From the NCBI GenBank assembly GCA_947630475.1, contig CANRHR010000006.1:86870-150869 (forward strand): DNA of 64,000 nucleotides, in the 5' to 3' direction. Within the stretch, counting starts at the first letter, position 1. Every line of letters starts with the position of its first letter. The position numbers and the translations under genes were made by a program. This stretch comes from an uncultured Clostridia bacterium (GTDB lineage Bacteria > Bacillota > Clostridia > Lachnospirales > CAG-274). The notes under the pieces were generated by a model. It saw only the letters and a list, made by a program, of their open reading frames with translations, had not been told where the DNA came from and did no database searches. Shown here in pieces: positions 54,956 through 63,975 of this stretch.

Positions 54956-55666
54956 TTGCAAAACAATTTAATTGGCTTTAATATTTCGGATATAGCAGTA
55001 ATTGCCGTAATTGCCGTCTGTATCTATATTTCCTCAAAAAAGGGTATAATAAAAAGCTTTATAGGAATAGGCTATAAAGCGGCTGCTTTAATTTTATCAA
55101 GATTTTTATATCCTTATATATCAAAAATACTGATAGCCTCTCCATTTTATGACAGCCTTAGGCTTCAAATTATGCAAAGGCTTAACATAGGCTCCGTTTT
55201 ATCATCCGAGAGCCAAAAGCTTGAAGCCGATATAATAGGCTCTCTTAATCTTCCTCAAATGTTTAAGTCTGCTCTGTTGGAAAACAATAATTCCGTTACC
55301 TACAGCTTCCTCAAGGCTTCGGGCATAGAAGAATATATAGGCGGTTATATAGCTATGATAATAATTAATATTTTATGTGTTATTTCAATTTATATTATTA
55401 TAGGCATAATTTTAAGGCTTTGCTTTAAAACTTTAAGAATATTTTCAAAACTTCCTATAATCAAAACGGCTGACAGGCTTGGCGGCGCTGCTTTGGGCTT
55501 TTGCTTGGGTACGCTTACAATATGGGTAATAATGGCATTTATAAGTTTATTTTTAACTCAGCCCCAATTTTATGCCGTATCACAAAACATTGCAAACTCT
55601 TTGATTGCGGTTAAATTTTATGAAACGGACATTATTTTAAATATGATAAATAAAATTATTTTTTAA
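54956..55666 (+). CDS. CvpA family membrane protein
   Basis: 236 aa with about four hydrophobic segments: ISDIAVIAVIAVCIYISSKKG (the CvpA opening), GYKAAALILSRFLYPYI, MIIINILCVISIYIIIGIIL and GFCLGTLTIWVIMAFISLF. The start is TTG with GAGGTGA upstream. It lies 47 bases after the propeller gene, likely co-transcribed. CvpA proteins are linked to envelope homeostasis; the exact activity is unknown. Confidence 0.78.
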   Translation: MQNNLIGFNISDIAVIAVIAVCIYISSKKGIIKSFIGIGYKAAALILSRFLYPYISKILIASPFYDSLRLQIMQRLNIGSVLSSESQKLEADIIGSLNLPQMFKSALLENNNSVTYSFLKASGIEEYIGGYIAMIIINILCVISIYIIIGIILRLCFKTLRIFSKLPIIKTADRLGGAALGFCLGTLTIWVIMAFISLFLTQPQFYAVSQNIANSLIAVKFYETDIILNMINKIIF

Positions 55667-55738
55667 CCAATAAGTAAATCTTACGCTTTTCTTAGGCGGC
55701 TACTTTGCCGAAAGCCAAGTAAGCAAGATATTGACAAG
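55662..55738 (+). repeat. Family 2-like element, copy 6
   Basis: TTTTAACCAATAAGTAAATC overlaps the CvpA stop codon, followed by imperfect GGCGG and AAGCAAGATATTGAC segments. It resembles the left end and the decayed core of family 2. Confidence 0.45.
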
Positions 55739-55754
55739 CCTTAGAGGAACAAAA

Positions 55755-56405
55755 ATGGAAATTAAAGAATATAAAACCGTCAACGGTTTTGCTTCGGCGC
55801 AAATAACAGAAAAAAAATCAAGATTTATAGCAAATGCCGCCAATGCCGAAAATGAAGAGCAGGCACGTGAATTTATTGCCTGTATAAAGAAAAAATATTA
55901 TGACGCAAGGCACAACTGCTATGCTTATATAGTCGGCGAAAACGGCGAATGTCAAAAATTCAGCGATGACGGCGAGCCTGCCTCTACGGCGGGAAAGCCT
56001 ATTTTTGATGTTTTAAAGGGCTGCTGCCTTACAAATACCGTTGTGGTTGTTACAAGATATTTTGGAGGAATACTGCTTGGCACGGGAGGCCTTGTAAGGG
56101 CATACGGCAAAAGCGCAAGGCTTGCCGTTGAAAGCGCCGGCATTGCGCAAATGATGCTTATCAGAGAAGTTTTAATAAAATGTGATTATTCTCTTTTGGG
56201 AAAGCTTCAGTATGAAATATCGCAAAAAGGTCATATCATAAACGATATAATTTATACAGATAAAGCTGAACTTACAGTAATTTGCAAATATGACGAAGCG
56301 GAAAGCTTTGCAAAAAATATAATAAACACAACCAACACTGCCGCCGAATGTTTTATTAAAGAAAAGCGTTTTGTGAAAATTGTTGACGGAAAAATTATAC
56401 AGTGA
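55755..56405 (+). CDS. YigZ/IMPACT family protein
   Basis: 216 aa from the ATG at 55755 (AGAGGAAC upstream); the earlier in-frame ATG lacks a ribosome binding site. The IMPACT N-terminal domain has KKSRFIANAANAENEEQA, YDARHNCYAYIVG, FSDDGEPASTAGKP and TRYFGGILLGTGGLVRAYG. A C-terminal DUF1949-like ferredoxin fold follows. Members are linked to translation or RNA metabolism; the role is not settled. Confidence 0.92.
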   Translation: MEIKEYKTVNGFASAQITEKKSRFIANAANAENEEQAREFIACIKKKYYDARHNCYAYIVGENGECQKFSDDGEPASTAGKPIFDVLKGCCLTNTVVVVTRYFGGILLGTGGLVRAYGKSARLAVESAGIAQMMLIREVLIKCDYSLLGKLQYEISQKGHIINDIIYTDKAELTVICKYDEAESFAKNIINTTNTAAECFIKEKRFVKIVDGKIIQ

Positions 56406-56471
56406 TAAAATATTCAAGCACGACAAAACCACGATTTACTTAAAAATATTATAATTTTAGGAGGGATAAAA

Positions 56472-57197
56472 ATGTCAGGACATTCAAAATTTGCAAATAT
56501 AAAACATAAAAAAGAAAAAAACGATGCGGCAAAAGGAAAAATATTTACAATACTCGGCAGAGAGCTTGCCGTTGCAGTTAAATCCGGCGGAGCAGACCCC
56601 GCAAGCAACTCAAGGCTCAGAGACGCCATAGCTAAGGCAAAAAGCAATAATATGCCAAATGACACCATAGAAAGAAGCATTAAAAAAGCAGCCGGAAACC
56701 TTGATGGAGTCAATTACGAATCTATAACCTACGAAGGCTATGGTCCAAAAGGAGTAGCAATTATAGTTGAAGCGCTTACAGACAACAAAAACAGAACCGC
56801 CGCAAATGTAAGAAGCGCCTTTACAAAGGGCGGCGGAAATATGGGAACAACAGGCTGCGTAAACTTTATGTTTGATGAAAAAGGCCAGATTATGATTGAA
56901 AAAAACGATGAGCTTAACGGCGAAGCCCTCGAAGAAACAGCCATAGAAGCCGGTGCGGAGGATATTAACGAAGAAGATGACGGATTTGAGATAATAACAA
57001 GCCCTGATGATTTTTCCGCCGTAAGAGAAGCTATCGAATCAGCAGGCTTTCCGATTGCGGAAGCCGGCATTAATATGATTGCCCAAACCTATACCGAGCT
57101 TAGCGACCCGGAGGATATTAAAAAAATGAACAGGCTTCTTGATCTGCTTGATGATGACGATGATGTTAAAAATGTTTATCATAACTGGGACGAATAA
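56472..57197 (+). CDS. yebC: YebC/PmpR family translation or transcription factor
   Basis: 241 aa, typical length. It begins [18 protein letters not shown]; further family blocks are [33 protein letters not shown] and [20 protein letters not shown]. Members were described as DNA-binding regulators and more recently as factors helping ribosomes at proline stretches. AGGAGGGA precedes the ATG. A family 1 repeat follows the gene. Confidence 0.95.
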   Translation: MSGHSKFANIKHKKEKNDAAKGKIFTILGRELAVAVKSGGADPASNSRLRDAIAKAKSNNMPNDTIERSIKKAAGNLDGVNYESITYEGYGPKGVAIIVEALTDNKNRTAANVRSAFTKGGGNMGTTGCVNFMFDEKGQIMIEKNDELNGEALEETAIEAGAEDINEEDDGFEIITSPDDFSAVREAIESAGFPIAEAGINMIAQTYTELSDPEDIKKMNRLLDLLDDDDDVKNVYHNWDE

Positions 57198-57209
57198 TTT
57201 TATACATTT

Positions 57210-57372
57210 TTGTTGAGTTTATAAGTTTTTAAAAGCATCGCAGACTAAAATCCGCAGGACGAGCTTTGCCCGTCCGAGGAAAACAGCGAATTTCAAGGGG
57301 CTGAAAGCCCCGATGGAATGAGCTGTTTATACCTCTGTTTCACTTCGAAAAAGTCCGAATGGACTTTTTCGC
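57210..57372 (+). repeat. Structured dispersed element, family 1, copy C
   Basis: Shares TTGTTGAG, TTATAAGTTTTT, ATCCGCAGG, GAGGAAAACAGCGAATTTCAA, GATGGAATGAGCTGTTTATAC and the terminal GAAAAAGTCC/GGACTTTTTC hairpin with other copies. Here the first hairpin is GGACG/CGTCC rather than GGCGGAA/TTCCGCC, and the inner one is GGGGCT/AGCCCC. It lies between the convergent yebC and fbp genes. Confidence 0.85.
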
Positions 57373-57374
57373 TA

Positions 57375-57402
57375 CTAAGACTCCCGAAGGCGGGAGTCTT
57401 AG
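57375..57402. terminator. Terminator of fbp
   Basis: ACTAAGACTCCC and GGGAGTCTTAGT form a 12-bp stem 13 bases past the fbp stop. It borders the family 1 element. Confidence 0.75.
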
Positions 57403-57414
57403 TAGGCGATAAAA

Positions 57415-59400
57415 TCAAACATCGGCGCCTTTATTCTTTTCTTTGATTATGCCGCTTTTATAAGCCACAACAAGCTCTTCAAGATCATTTATTCTTTCTT
57501 TAATTTCACTTCCCACATCGGTTGAAGATACCATTTTCCTGCCGGAATCCTGCTCCAGTGATGTCGTTGAAGAAATGATATCCTTTTCCTCTTCCACAGC
57601 TTCTTTTATTGATGAAAACGGCTCATGAGAAGCTAAAACTAGCCCTCTTGAATTATAAATCAACGTATAACCGGCAATCCCGGTAACTTTTTGATATGCC
57701 TTTGCAAAACCGCCGTCTATAACCAACAGCTTTCCGTTTGCCTTAACGGGGCTTTCCCCTTTAACTACCTTAACGGGAACATGACCGTTTATTATATGTG
57801 AATTTGCCGGATTAAGCCCAAATTCTTTGAGTATCTCTATACACTTCTGCTCACTGTTTCTAAGCTCATAATATGGATTTTTAACTTCTTCATGAAGCGA
57901 CGGCTCATCTATAAAATATCTTTCAAAGGTAGTCATTTTATTTTTTCCATAAAGAGGAGAATCAGGCCCGCACCAAAGATACCACATATAATCAAGCCCT
58001 TTCTGCCTCTCCCTTGAGCCATACGGCGCAAAATAGCCTTGTCTTACAACAGAATCAAGCTTTTCATAAAGGCCCTTTCCCTTATATTTTACAGAATCTA
58101 TCTCAACTTCTTTCATTGTGCCGTCATCGTTTAACGGAACGCAGCCATGCAAAAGAAGATTTGAATTGAATATTTTATGCATACTTCCCTTGTTAAGCAA
58201 AAACCTTACATGATTATGAAGTCTTTGGCTGTTTATAAAACTGTAGCGTATCTTCTCCATTACTTCTTCCTCTTCGGCGGTAAGCTCGAAGGGATTTTCA
58301 GGATCTATTGTGGGGAAAAACGTATCGCTTAGCTTATATGTATTTCCGTCCAAAGTTATTGTCATATTTTCATAATCTATTTTATCAAGCAAAATTCTCT
58401 GCTGCATATTAAACTCCGGATTTCTCATTATTACCTGAGCTTCAAGCTTAAACTGCATAATAGTTATAGCTTTATGCATTTTAGCTATTAATGAAAGCTC
58501 TTTTTCGGTTATATCCGTTTTATCTTTATCAAATGAAAACCCTTTACATTCATCATCACTGTAAAGCTCCATCGCAAATGTGGCAAGAGGAACAAGATTA
58601 ATGCCATACGCTTCCTCTATTGTATTAAGATTGCAGTATCTGGCTGAAATCCTTATAACATTGCATATGCAGGCATCGCTTCCGCTTGCCGCACCCATCC
58701 ACGAAATATCGTGATTTCCCCACTGAACGTCGACACTGTGATAATTTGACAAAACATCCATTATTTTATCGGCTCCATCTCCCCTGTCGTAAATATCGCC
58801 TATTACATGAAGATGATCTATAGCCAAAATCTGGATTACCTCTGAAATTGCGACAATAAAATTATCCGACATATCCAAACGAACTATTGTATTTATAATT
58901 TCACTGTAATATTCATGCTTATGCAGCCTGTCGATATCCTCGTGTATAAGCTCCTCCAAAATATATTCAAACTCTTTGGGAAGAGATTTCCTCACCTTTG
59001 AGCGTGAATATTTTGAGCAAACCCTTTTGCATATTTGAACAAGACGGAACAAATTTATTTTATACCAATCGTTCATATCTTTTATGTTTCTTTTAACAGC
59101 CTTAAGCTTAAGCTCCGGATAGTAAATTAATGTTGCGAGATTTTTTTTGTCATTTTCCATAAGGGTTGCCCCAAAGATCTCTTCGATATAATCCTTTATA
59201 ACGCCGCTTGCATTTTTCAATACATGATTAAACGCCTCATATTCTCCATGAATATCCGAAACAAAATGCTCTGTTCCTTTGGGAAGGTTTAAGGTTGCCT
59301 TTAAATTGATGATCTCCATACAGGCGGAATTTATAGTGGGATAACTCCTTGAAAGAAGCTTTAAATATTTAATATTTTCATTTTCCGAATCCATATACAT
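57415..59400 (-). CDS. fbp: Fructose-1,6-bisphosphatase, class III
   Basis: 661 aa, the length of Firmicutes class III enzymes, unrelated to the short class I type. It hydrolyses fructose-1,6-bisphosphate in gluconeogenesis. Metallophosphoesterase motifs: HFVSDIHGEYEAFNHVL, HVIGDIYDRGDGADKIMD, VQWGNHDISWMGA, and C-terminal INGHVPVKVVKGE. Monocistronic, divergent from recX. Confidence 0.95.
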   Translation of the reverse strand: MYMDSENENIKYLKLLSRSYPTINSACMEIINLKATLNLPKGTEHFVSDIHGEYEAFNHVLKNASGVIKDYIEEIFGATLMENDKKNLATLIYYPELKLKAVKRNIKDMNDWYKINLFRLVQICKRVCSKYSRSKVRKSLPKEFEYILEELIHEDIDRLHKHEYYSEIINTIVRLDMSDNFIVAISEVIQILAIDHLHVIGDIYDRGDGADKIMDVLSNYHSVDVQWGNHDISWMGAASGSDACICNVIRISARYCNLNTIEEAYGINLVPLATFAMELYSDDECKGFSFDKDKTDITEKELSLIAKMHKAITIMQFKLEAQVIMRNPEFNMQQRILLDKIDYENMTITLDGNTYKLSDTFFPTIDPENPFELTAEEEEVMEKIRYSFINSQRLHNHVRFLLNKGSMHKIFNSNLLLHGCVPLNDDGTMKEVEIDSVKYKGKGLYEKLDSVVRQGYFAPYGSRERQKGLDYMWYLWCGPDSPLYGKNKMTTFERYFIDEPSLHEEVKNPYYELRNSEQKCIEILKEFGLNPANSHIINGHVPVKVVKGESPVKANGKLLVIDGGFAKAYQKVTGIAGYTLIYNSRGLVLASHEPFSSIKEAVEEEKDIISSTTSLEQDSGRKMVSSTDVGSEIKERINDLEELVVAYKSGIIKEKNKGADV

Positions 59401-59491
59401 TATTGCCCTCCTTTATTAAAATATCATCAGCTTTACATAAACCGCATGAGTTGTTGTATTAATTATAGCCCTTATATTTGAAGTTTGCAAA

Positions 59492-59520
59492 TTGATTTTT
59501 TTATCATATAATTGTATAAT
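59492..59520 (+). promoter_or_regulatory. Sigma-A-type promoter of recX
   Basis: TTGATT, 17-base spacer, TATAAT, 70 bases before recX. Confidence 0.68.
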
Positions 59521-59589
59521 ATATTTAGTATAAACTATTTGCAGTTTTGCCTAAAAATTATGATATATGCTTTGCAAAGAGGTGCTTAA

Positions 59590-60231
59590 ATGAAAATAAC
59601 CGATATTCAAAAACAAAAGAAAAACAGCTCGAGATATTCGGTTTTTATTGACAAAGCTTTTGCTTTTGGGCTTGAAGACATTGATATATATAATTTTCAT
59701 CTTAAGGTTGGCGATGAAATAAGCAAAGAAAAATACGATCTTATAATCGAAACAAGCGTCTTTTCGAGCGCAAAAAATACAGCTTTAAGATTTTTGGGAT
59801 ATAAGGCAAGGACGGAAAAGGAAATTTATAAAAAACTTTCCAAACAGGAATATCCTGAGCAGATTATTAAAAAAACCATAAAATTTTTAAAAAGCTACAA
59901 TTACATAAACGATGAAAAATATGCCTTGGCATATATAAAAGACGGATTCAGCTTAAAAGGCTTAGGATTGAAAAGGCTTGCTTATGAGCTTAAGATAAAG
60001 GGCGTGGACACAGCCATAACAGAAAAAGCTATGCAGAGCTTTAAAAACAAAATAAACGAAAAAGACAAAGCTGCCGAACTTTTAAGAAAAAAATTAAAAA
60101 ACGAATTAAAAACAGGATTAAAACCCGATTATAAGCTTAAACAAAGGCTTTATGGATTCCTTTCAAGAAAAGGGTATTCATATTCGGATATAAAATATGC
60201 TTTTAACAAAGTTTTACAGGAGGATTTTTAA
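59590..60231 (+). CDS. recX: Regulatory protein RecX
   Basis: 213 aa. The helical repeats of RecX are seen at ALRFLGYKARTEKEIYKKLSK, YNYINDEKYALAYIKD and LKRLAYELKIKGVD. It binds RecA filaments and modulates recombination. recA is not adjacent. The TAA shares its last base with the ATG of the next gene, so the two are translationally coupled. The ribosome binding site is AGAGGTG. Confidence 0.9.
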   Translation: MKITDIQKQKKNSSRYSVFIDKAFAFGLEDIDIYNFHLKVGDEISKEKYDLIIETSVFSSAKNTALRFLGYKARTEKEIYKKLSKQEYPEQIIKKTIKFLKSYNYINDEKYALAYIKDGFSLKGLGLKRLAYELKIKGVDTAITEKAMQSFKNKINEKDKAAELLRKKLKNELKTGLKPDYKLKQRLYGFLSRKGYSYSDIKYAFNKVLQEDF

Positions 60232-61820
60232 TGCTAAATGACGAATATATGACAAAGCTAAGAAGAAAGCTTTATCTTGCAAGCGAAGGACACGATTATT
60301 TAAACATTCTGTTGATAAGTGAAAGACTTTTAAGGATTTACAGCGAAAATAAAATAACCTCAGGCCCGGATTATACAAGCGATATGTACAGAGTGGGAAC
60401 CGCTCTTTTAAAATCCGGAAGAACAGACAAAGCCTTTACTATTCTTGATATAGCAAACAATTCCGCAGATTCCATATCGGGCGAAGAAAGTCTTAAAATT
60501 AAAATCTGCAACAATCTTGCAATATGCTATATAAACAGAAATGACCCAAAAAAAGCGTATGAACAGCTTGATAAGGCGCTTAAGCTCAAAAAACTTGTAA
60601 GCGGAGAAATGGGCGAAGAATATACGGATCTTCTAACCAACACAGGCAGCGTCCTTTTTGATTTGGAGGATTACGACAAAGCCATTTACTATCACTTTAA
60701 AGCTCTTAACAGAAGAAAAGAAAAAAATCTGGATTTGGCGGATAATCTTAATATGCTGGGCTATGATTTTGAGGCAAAAGGAGAAACGGAAAACGCAGTA
60801 AACTATCTTGAGCAGGCGCTTGAAATAATTAAAAAAATCCGTGGCGCCAATTCAAACGATTATATAGCAAATGTATATTATCTTGCCTGTCTTTTCGATA
60901 AAAGCGAACAGCCCGAAAAAGCTCTGCGCTATTACGAAATTGTTGTTGAAAAAATAAAGGAAACCTCAAAGCAGGAACATCCCTATTATGCGGAAACGCT
61001 TGGCAAAATGGCAAATGTATGCGTAAAGCTTGAAAACTATCAAAGGGCGCTTATGCTCAGCCTTAAAGCGTCAACAATAGTTAAAAAAGCTATGGGTGAA
61101 AATCATATATATTATGCAAACTCCATAAGAGCCACAGCGGATATTTACGCCAAAACAAACGATTATGAAAGAGCAGTTTCGTTATACAACGAAGAAACCG
61201 CCCTTAAGAAAAAAATACTGGGCATTAAAAACGATGTTGCCATAAAATCATTTATCCACCTATCCGATGTTTATATTAAATGCGACTGCTTAGACAAAGC
61301 TTGGGATGTTTGCCAAAATCTGCTTAAAGAAGTGGATACCGAAAATGTAATGTATTTTGAATGTCTTTTGGCTTTTGCCAGGGTATGCTCCGTAAAAGAA
61401 GACGCTGAAATGCTTTACCAAATTTATGATAAAGTTGAAAAAATAAAGGCTGAGCTTAGTTTTGACGATATGCTGGATCTTGCTTTTGAAAACGACAGCG
61501 CCGAAAACGTCTTTACAATTTCCCGCAAAAGAGAAGCTACCGTTATAGACGCAAGTCTTATGGAAGAAGATGAAAATGACGAAGATGAAGAAGATGACCC
61601 TGATGCGTTGACAGATGAAGATTTTGCTATTTTGGATGATCTGAATAATATACTAGAAGCTCTTGAGCTTGACGATGATGAAAAAGATTCGGAAAACACC
61701 GATGAAACGGCTGAAAATATATCCGATGACGAATCAAGCGTAAGCCAAGATGAAATCTCCGGCAGCGAGGAATTTTATGAACAAGAAAATTTAGACGATT
61801 TTTTCGGCTTTGACGAGTAA
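60231..61820 (+). CDS. Tetratricopeptide-repeat protein with acidic tail
   Basis: 529 aa, no signal peptide. About eight TPR units run from residue 15 to 410, including the kinesin-light-chain-like blocks ENAVNYLEQALEIIKKIRGA and YERAVSLYNEETALKKKILG. The last 85 residues are almost wholly Asp/Glu/Ser (DEDEEDDPDALTDEDFAIL). It is a scaffold-type protein; partners are unknown. Coupling to recX suggests only co-expression. AGGAGG lies eight bases before the ATG. Confidence 0.85.
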   Translation: MLNDEYMTKLRRKLYLASEGHDYLNILLISERLLRIYSENKITSGPDYTSDMYRVGTALLKSGRTDKAFTILDIANNSADSISGEESLKIKICNNLAICYINRNDPKKAYEQLDKALKLKKLVSGEMGEEYTDLLTNTGSVLFDLEDYDKAIYYHFKALNRRKEKNLDLADNLNMLGYDFEAKGETENAVNYLEQALEIIKKIRGANSNDYIANVYYLACLFDKSEQPEKALRYYEIVVEKIKETSKQEHPYYAETLGKMANVCVKLENYQRALMLSLKASTIVKKAMGENHIYYANSIRATADIYAKTNDYERAVSLYNEETALKKKILGIKNDVAIKSFIHLSDVYIKCDCLDKAWDVCQNLLKEVDTENVMYFECLLAFARVCSVKEDAEMLYQIYDKVEKIKAELSFDDMLDLAFENDSAENVFTISRKREATVIDASLMEEDENDEDEEDDPDALTDEDFAILDDLNNILEALELDDDEKDSENTDETAENISDDESSVSQDEISGSEEFYEQENLDDFFGFDE

Positions 61821-61880
61821 GTTATATTTTTAACTTTTTCTGCATATAGTGGCATAAATAAATAAAGGAAATTTTGCCAA

Positions 61881-62570
61881 ATGAAATATATACTTATAAC
61901 CCCAAACAGAGAAAGCAATATATTAAGCCTTAACGAGGCATATATAAAGCCTATCGCAGAATACGGGCTGACGCCGGTTATAAGCGGATATTTTTCGGAT
62001 GCAGCCAATTATATAGATGATGTAATTGGCATTTTATTGTCAGGCGGCGGTGATCTCGGCAAAAACCTGCTCGATGAGCCAATACACAGCGCAGCAAAAA
62101 ACATAGATGATGAAAGGGATTTATTTGAAGCGAAAATTATCAAATCAGCATTTGAAAAAAGAATCCCTATTTTAGGAATATGCAGAGGCGCACAGGTTTT
62201 AAATTCAACATTCGGCGGAAAACTTAAACAGGATACGCCAAATCATGTTCAAAACCTGCCAAGGCATAAAGCATCACATGATATATATATAAAAAGCGGA
62301 ACAAAACTTTATGAAATAATCGGAAAAAATCAAATAAAGGTTAACTCCTTTCATCATCAATGCATACTTAAAGCTGCGCCATTTTTTGAAATATCGGCAA
62401 TTTCGCAGGATAATATTACAGAAGCTATAGAATGCAGTTTAAATAACTATTTTTGCATGGGCATACAATGGCACCCCGAAGCTATGACAAATGAATATTC
62501 AAAAAGAATTTTTAAAGCCTTTTTGGATAATTGCGCCGAATATCAAGCCGTAAATTGCCGTCATTTTTAA
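61881..62570 (+). CDS. Class I glutamine amidotransferase-like hydrolase, PuuD/peptidase C26 family
   Basis: 229 aa. The nucleophile elbow is LGICRGAQVLNSTFGGKLKQD (Cys about residue 100); the catalytic His and Glu lie in GIQWHPEAM; VNSFHHQCI is the family's substrate-side block. Relatives hydrolyse gamma-glutamyl-GABA or similar amides. No polyamine pathway gene is nearby, so the substrate is open. Confidence 0.88.
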   Translation: MKYILITPNRESNILSLNEAYIKPIAEYGLTPVISGYFSDAANYIDDVIGILLSGGGDLGKNLLDEPIHSAAKNIDDERDLFEAKIIKSAFEKRIPILGICRGAQVLNSTFGGKLKQDTPNHVQNLPRHKASHDIYIKSGTKLYEIIGKNQIKVNSFHHQCILKAAPFFEISAISQDNITEAIECSLNNYFCMGIQWHPEAMTNEYSKRIFKAFLDNCAEYQAVNCRHF

Positions 62571-62584
62571 AGGAGATTATTTAA

Positions 62585-63448
62585 TTGATTGAATTAAGTT
62601 TTATAACCGAAAAATTAAAGCTGATAAAGGATCTTAACTGGCTTTTCTCACTTGGCGAAAAGCTGCTGTCTTGTTTTATTGTAATAATACTGGGTACGGT
62701 TTTAATAAAAATATCAAAACCGATAATAAGGCGTGCATTTAAGGTAAGCCCTCGTTTAAACGAAAGAAAAAGCAGCACTCTTTCAACTGTATGCGAAAGT
62801 ATTTTTAAATATATTATTTATTTCTTTATATTCTGTCATATACTTACCAAATTCGGAATAGACGTAACATCGCTTATAGCGGTTGCCGGAGTCGGAAGCG
62901 TTGCGCTTGCCTTTGGCGCCCAAAATCTTGTTCAGGATCTTCTTGCCGGAGTTTTTATACTTATGGAAGATCAATTTGGCATAGGCGATTTTATTAATAT
63001 AGATACCCTAAGCGGAACGGTGGAAAGCATAGGAATAAGAACCACACGATTAAGAAGCGCCGATGGAAATCTTCATATTATACCAAACGGTCAGATTAAA
63101 ATTGTCACAAATATGTCTAAGGGATTTAACAGGGCTGTTGTGGATATTTTGATACCGCATAACGAAAATGTGGATAAAATAATCGATATCCTGAAAGATG
63201 AGCTTAAAAATATTTACAGCAAAGGTTTAATAAACGGTCTTATTAAAGAGCCTGAAGTTTTGGGCATAAACGCATTTTCGGAAAACGGTGTTGAAATAAG
63301 AATCTCGGCTGATACCAAAATAGGAGAAAATTGGACGATAGAAAGAGAGCTTCGCAGAATTATAAAAAACAGATTGGATAAAGAATCTGTAGGAAAGCCA
63401 TATCCGCACGAAATTATTCACATTGTAAAAAATACAAAGGAGGAATAA
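62585..63448 (+). CDS. Small-conductance mechanosensitive channel, MscS family
   Basis: 287 aa. Three membrane helices; the pore helix TM3 region VAGVGSVALAFGAQNLVQDLLAGVFILMEDQ is Gly/Ala-rich as expected, followed by the beta domain (GIGDFINIDTLSGTVESIGIRTTRLR, IPNGQI). It opens on membrane tension to release solutes in osmotic downshock. Start is TTG with AAGGAG eight bases upstream. Confidence 0.93.
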   Translation: MIELSFITEKLKLIKDLNWLFSLGEKLLSCFIVIILGTVLIKISKPIIRRAFKVSPRLNERKSSTLSTVCESIFKYIIYFFIFCHILTKFGIDVTSLIAVAGVGSVALAFGAQNLVQDLLAGVFILMEDQFGIGDFINIDTLSGTVESIGIRTTRLRSADGNLHIIPNGQIKIVTNMSKGFNRAVVDILIPHNENVDKIIDILKDELKNIYSKGLINGLIKEPEVLGINAFSENGVEIRISADTKIGENWTIERELRRIIKNRLDKESVGKPYPHEIIHIVKNTKEE

Positions 63449-63450
63449 AA

Positions 63451-63648
63451 ATGGATTTTCAGGTAGGAGATATCGTTTATATGAAAAAAGCTCACCCCTG
63501 CGGAAGCCATGAATGGGAAATACTTAGAATTGGGGTGGATTTTAGAATAAAATGTGGCGGCTGCGGCCATTTGGTTATGCTGCCAAGGGTTAAATTTGAA
63601 AAAGCAGCCAAAAAAATTATTAAAAAGGCATCTGAAGCTTCACAATAA
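63451..63648 (+). CDS. DUF951 family protein
   Basis: 65 aa. FQVGDIVYMKKAHPCGSHEWEI and FRIKCGGCGHLVMLPR define the family; the Cys-Gly pairs suggest a small beta-barrel, perhaps metal-binding or nucleic-acid-binding. It starts two bases after the channel gene and is co-transcribed with it. Function unknown. Confidence 0.9.
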   Translation: MDFQVGDIVYMKKAHPCGSHEWEILRIGVDFRIKCGGCGHLVMLPRVKFEKAAKKIIKKASEASQ

Positions 63649-63664
63649 GCATAGTCAAAATTTG

Positions 63665-63693
63665 TTGAAAAATACAAATTTATGTGTTAAAAT
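63665..63693 (+). promoter_or_regulatory. Promoter of the small toxin mRNA
   Basis: TTGAAA, 17-base spacer, TAAAAT with extended TG. The stretch from -35 through the spacer recurs at 63978-64000. Confidence 0.65.
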
Positions 63694-63723
63694 TAATATT
63701 GGCAGTTGTTGCAGGGTGTGTTG

Positions 63724-63752
63724 ACCTCCTATGTCTTAAGGCAGAGGGGGTG
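63724..63752 (+). promoter_or_regulatory. Sequestered Shine-Dalgarno of the toxin mRNA
   Basis: ACCTCC at 63724-63729 can pair with GGGGGT at 63746-63751, masking the ribosome binding site AGAGGGGGTGA. This is a common feature of type I toxin mRNAs. Confidence 0.55.
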
Positions 63753-63758
63753 ATTGAT

Positions 63759-63839
63759 ATGAGTACATATGAAATTATTATTGTAATTTTAACTATAATA
63801 GAAATCATATTACGTATTATCGAAATTACAAAAAAATAA
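63759..63839 (+). CDS. Small hydrophobic peptide, holin-like type I toxin candidate
   Basis: 26 aa, starting MSTYEIIIVILTII and ending IEITKK: a single membrane helix with a basic C-terminus, like the holin-like toxins of Firmicutes, many of which open MSTYE or MSTFE. GAGGGGGTGA lies eight bases upstream. The mRNA has a structured leader, a terminator just past the stop, and an antisense promoter beyond it. Predicted to damage the membrane if overproduced (inference). Confidence 0.65.
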   Translation: MSTYEIIIVILTIIEIILRIIEITKK

Positions 63840-63877
63840 CAGCCCTGCTTTTGACCGAGTAATGGACTGTTATTTTT
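63833..63877. terminator. Bidirectional terminator between toxin and antisense RNA
   Basis: AAAATAACAGCCC and GGACTGTTATTTTT form a stem that overlaps the toxin stop codon, with T-runs on both strands. Confidence 0.75.
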
Positions 63878-63919
63878 CAGTTTAATTAGGTCAACCACCT
63901 TAGTGGCAACTGCTTTCTT
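63833..63919 (-). ncRNA. Candidate antisense antitoxin RNA
   Basis: Bounded by the minus-strand promoter at 63926-63954 and the shared terminator. About 87 nt, overlapping the 3' end of the toxin transcript. Its 5' part (GCAGTTGCC, GGTTGACCT) resembles the toxin leader (GCAGTTGTT, GTTGACCT). Confidence 0.55.
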
Positions 63920-63925
63920 TATATT

Positions 63926-63954
63926 AATATAGCATATATCAAGCTGAAAGTCAA
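63926..63954 (-). promoter_or_regulatory. Antisense promoter
   Basis: Minus strand TTGACT, 17-base spacer, TATATT. Confidence 0.65.
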
Positions 63955-63975
63955 ACTGATTTTTAGCTTTTTTAT